Origin: Hirudo medicinalis
Taxonomy: Eukaryota > Annelida > Clitellata > Hirudinida > Hirudinidae
Reading direction: 5' to 3'
NCBI GenBank assembly: GCA_011800805.1
Contig: MPNW01000151.1
Coordinates: 1 to 64,000, forward strand
DNA length: 64,000 nt
Of this stretch, positions 62,501 to 64,000 are shown piece after piece. Each line of letters opens with the position of its first letter. Within the stretch, counting starts at the first letter, position 1. The notes under the pieces are model-generated. The model saw only the letters and a list, made by a program, of their open reading frames with translations. It did no database searches and was not told the origin of the DNA. The position numbers were made by a program, and so were the translations under genes.

Positions 62501-64000
62501 TGGCTAATTTTGTACCTAAAAGTATCAGCTTAAAAGTCATGATTGCTTTTTGATTCCTATCCGCTCAGAAATCCTAGCTCAATGTCAAATGTTTTCTAAT
62601 AAGAAAAATTATAAAATTAATATAGAAGGGAAGAATAAAATCTATAAAGCAGCAATATGTAACTATAGCGTTTTAAATATCGTTCACTTATATAGCACCA
62701 TATGCATAGCGGCAGAAGCACTTTTTGTTAACCATTTAAAATAGCTTGCTTGCTGCAGTGCAGGCTGGGTTTCAAACATGACACATTACGACTTGCCATT
62801 ACACCGTATGCAGGAACGACATAACCCGTTCGGCCGACCTGCATGCCTTAAAGTATACGTTGTATTATTAACTTTGGTTAATGGAGGCTTTCTTTATTGA
62901 GAATTTTCGTTTTTCTTTTTGGATTTTTAAACGAAGGGGCCATTTCGTTATTGTTTTAGTGTATGTCTAAAATACTATCAGTAATGTAACTGTTTTCAAA
63001 TGTTTTAGTCAGTTCAACTGGCGGCCTTCATGATGTGTGTGTGCAACTATGTGATAGTGGTCATGGATTGGTTTGTGGATGAAAGAATTTTCACGTAAGT
63101 AAAATTTATTTATCTGTTTTAATGTTTATTGGAAATTGTTTAATAGATATGTAATTTTATATGTATTCTTGCATTTTTTCAAAATTCATGTTTTTATACT
63201 TTAGTTTTTTTGTGCAGCTCAATAAAATATCATGTATGATTTTCTAGCCTTGCTGCATCTTATCACCTACAATGTCCTGATGGTTATGCTTATGGAGCAA
63301 TATAAATGAACATATTATTTTATTATGTATATCAAAATGATCTTAAGTTGCTCTATGTTTTTTGTTATTTTTTTCTCATTTAGCTGCATATGTTCTCATT
63401 TGTTTGTCATAACAAACATTGAGTTGCTATAAAATTGGGATTCTTTGAAATGGTATAATGTCTTAATGTTTTTCAGGATTCTTAGATTGGCAGAGATGTT
63501 GAAGCCTCTGATGTCTTATGAGGAAATGCAGAGGGAAGCACAAATATCAACTGCAACTCTAAGTAGATTTGATTTACCCCTGATTTTTATATTTATCCTT
63601 AAGCTGAAACTGGCAATCATTGAACATTCAGTATTTGCACTAAACAAGGCAAGGCCAAGTGACCAAGAAAGGAGAATAATAATGGAAAGAGAAATCGAAG
63701 GGTTTATGGGAGGCTCGAGAATCAATTACAAGGGTAATTAGTTTCTTAAATAACAGTTTTGTTTAATTGGGTTTTATTATTAAGAATATGAAGTTATTGC
63801 TTTTCACAAAGCTCTTGCAAAGAAGTTTCTCACGTCTGCACAAAAATCATGTTGTCAGCCCACAATGGGTTGCATGCATATAATACCTTGTACAGAGAGC
63901 TTCATTGTCTTTGATTTGTACATAAATGTTTTTTCAACTATAACTGGAAATAAATTTTTTGAATAGATCACTTAATTTTTTTTTCTAAATTTTGTCTAGT
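59562..64000 (+). CDS. SMG9: SMG9 nonsense-mediated decay factor (5' part, cut by window end)
   Basis: Component of the SMG1-SMG8-SMG9 kinase complex that controls UPF1 phosphorylation in nonsense-mediated mRNA decay; G-like fold. Exons read here are 59562-59615, 59953-60036, 60106-60280, 61186-61274, 61571-61680, 61753-61861, 61930-62025, 63009-63094, 63477-63562 and 63632-63733; about 330 codons, phases agree. An acceptor TTGTCTAG ends at 63999, so the next exon starts at the last base of the window. Landmarks are LKVPIILSKNPV, a P-loop-like VLGLQNVGKSTVL (human has GCMGVGKST), TSGVDMFVTKERMILLDSQ, SVQLAAFMMCVCNYVIVV, DWFVDERIF, LAEMLKP, FALNKAR and GFMGGSRINYKG. Splicing out 63563-63631 gives a match to the human FLQNKAR region; reading through would add an insertion. 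The first three exons are weakly conserved, so the start is less secure. Confidence 0.93.
59691..59795 (+). repeat. 105-bp direct repeat, copy 1 (SMG9 intron 1)
   Basis: From TTTAATATCGATGCAACAAT to TTCTAGATTATTTTG. It matches 61023-61127 at 100 of 105 positions without gaps by eye. No coding or transposon features. Confidence 0.85.
60683..60955. mobile_element. hAT-type MITE in SMG9 intron 3
   Basis: A 273-bp element with ends TAGGGCTGCAGATCG and, reverse-complemented, TAGGGCTGCAGATTT, flanked by a perfect 8-bp duplication ATTTTTAA (60675-60682 and 60956-60963). The interior has repeated GCGATTA/GTTAACGCA words, partly palindromic, and no ORF. One ambiguous base (N) lies at about 60827. Confidence 0.88.
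61023..61127 (+). repeat. 105-bp direct repeat, copy 2 (SMG9 intron 3)
   Basis: Partner of 59691-59795, same orientation, 1332 bp apart, five substitutions. It lies just downstream of the hAT MITE. Confidence 0.85.
62699..62848 (+). repeat. Dispersed repeat B, copy 4 (SMG9 intron)
   Basis: Shares GCACTTTTT, TGCAGTGCAGGCTGGGTT, ACATGACACATTACGACT and the terminal CGTTCGGCCGACCTGCATGC with the copy at 745-961. The left part is diverged. Confidence 0.6.

Noticed and set aside
63477..63733. SMG9 exon read through without the 69-bp intron 63563-63631
   Set aside because: The read-through adds a hydrophobic insertion absent from human SMG9, and GT...AG ends with consistent phase are present.

Overview
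This is eukaryotic, animal nuclear DNA: AT-rich, with intron-split genes and GT-AG splice sites. The gene set fits a bilaterian invertebrate: ABHD18, a non-clustered protocadherin, SEPSECS, a KASH-domain protein, a peripherin-like tetraspanin, a BMP5-8 ligand, an Lhx1/5 LIM-homeobox factor and SMG9. SEPSECS means that the organism makes selenocysteine, which argues against most insects. The phylum cannot be fixed from the window.

Layout: 1-1900 holds old retroelement pieces. 1917-5990 (-) is ABHD18, with a hAT transposon in one intron. 6000-14060 is gene-poor with transposon relics. 14061-19479 (+) is a three-exon protocadherin that converges on SEPSECS (19752-26611, -). 28452-35736 (-) is a 17-exon spectrin/nesprin-like gene ending in a KASH domain. 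36400-42700 is a transposon graveyard (hAT, Tc1, an LTR-like element, pogo/Tigger, LINE ends). 43284-44344 (-) is a peripherin-type tetraspanin with one frame break. 45576-47914 (-) is a complete BMP5-8-like ligand. 48708-49166 (+) is an unidentified small protein. 50881-54385 (+) is Lhx1/5. 54710-56563 is a dead Tc1-like element carrying a SINE insertion. 57890-58775 is a collapsed pogo-like element that keeps a PHD finger. 59562-64000 (+) is SMG9, cut by the right edge.

The genes do not form an operon or a pathway. Two are developmental regulators (BMP ligand, Lhx1/5), two are membrane proteins (protocadherin, tetraspanin), one tethers nuclei (KASH), and three are housekeeping genes (ABHD18, SEPSECS, SMG9). 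Exon joins were read by eye. In the intact genes all exon phases sum correctly: ABHD18 427 aa, protocadherin 1029 aa, SEPSECS 469 aa, KASH protein 1157 aa, BMP 424 aa.

The most distinctive unannotated content is a tRNA-derived SINE family of about 125-130 bp. Four insertions have 11-13 bp target-site duplications, two of them inside other transposons. Other points are a GC-AG intron in SEPSECS, single-base frame breaks in homopolymer runs of two otherwise intact genes, and several TSD-defined DNA transposons.
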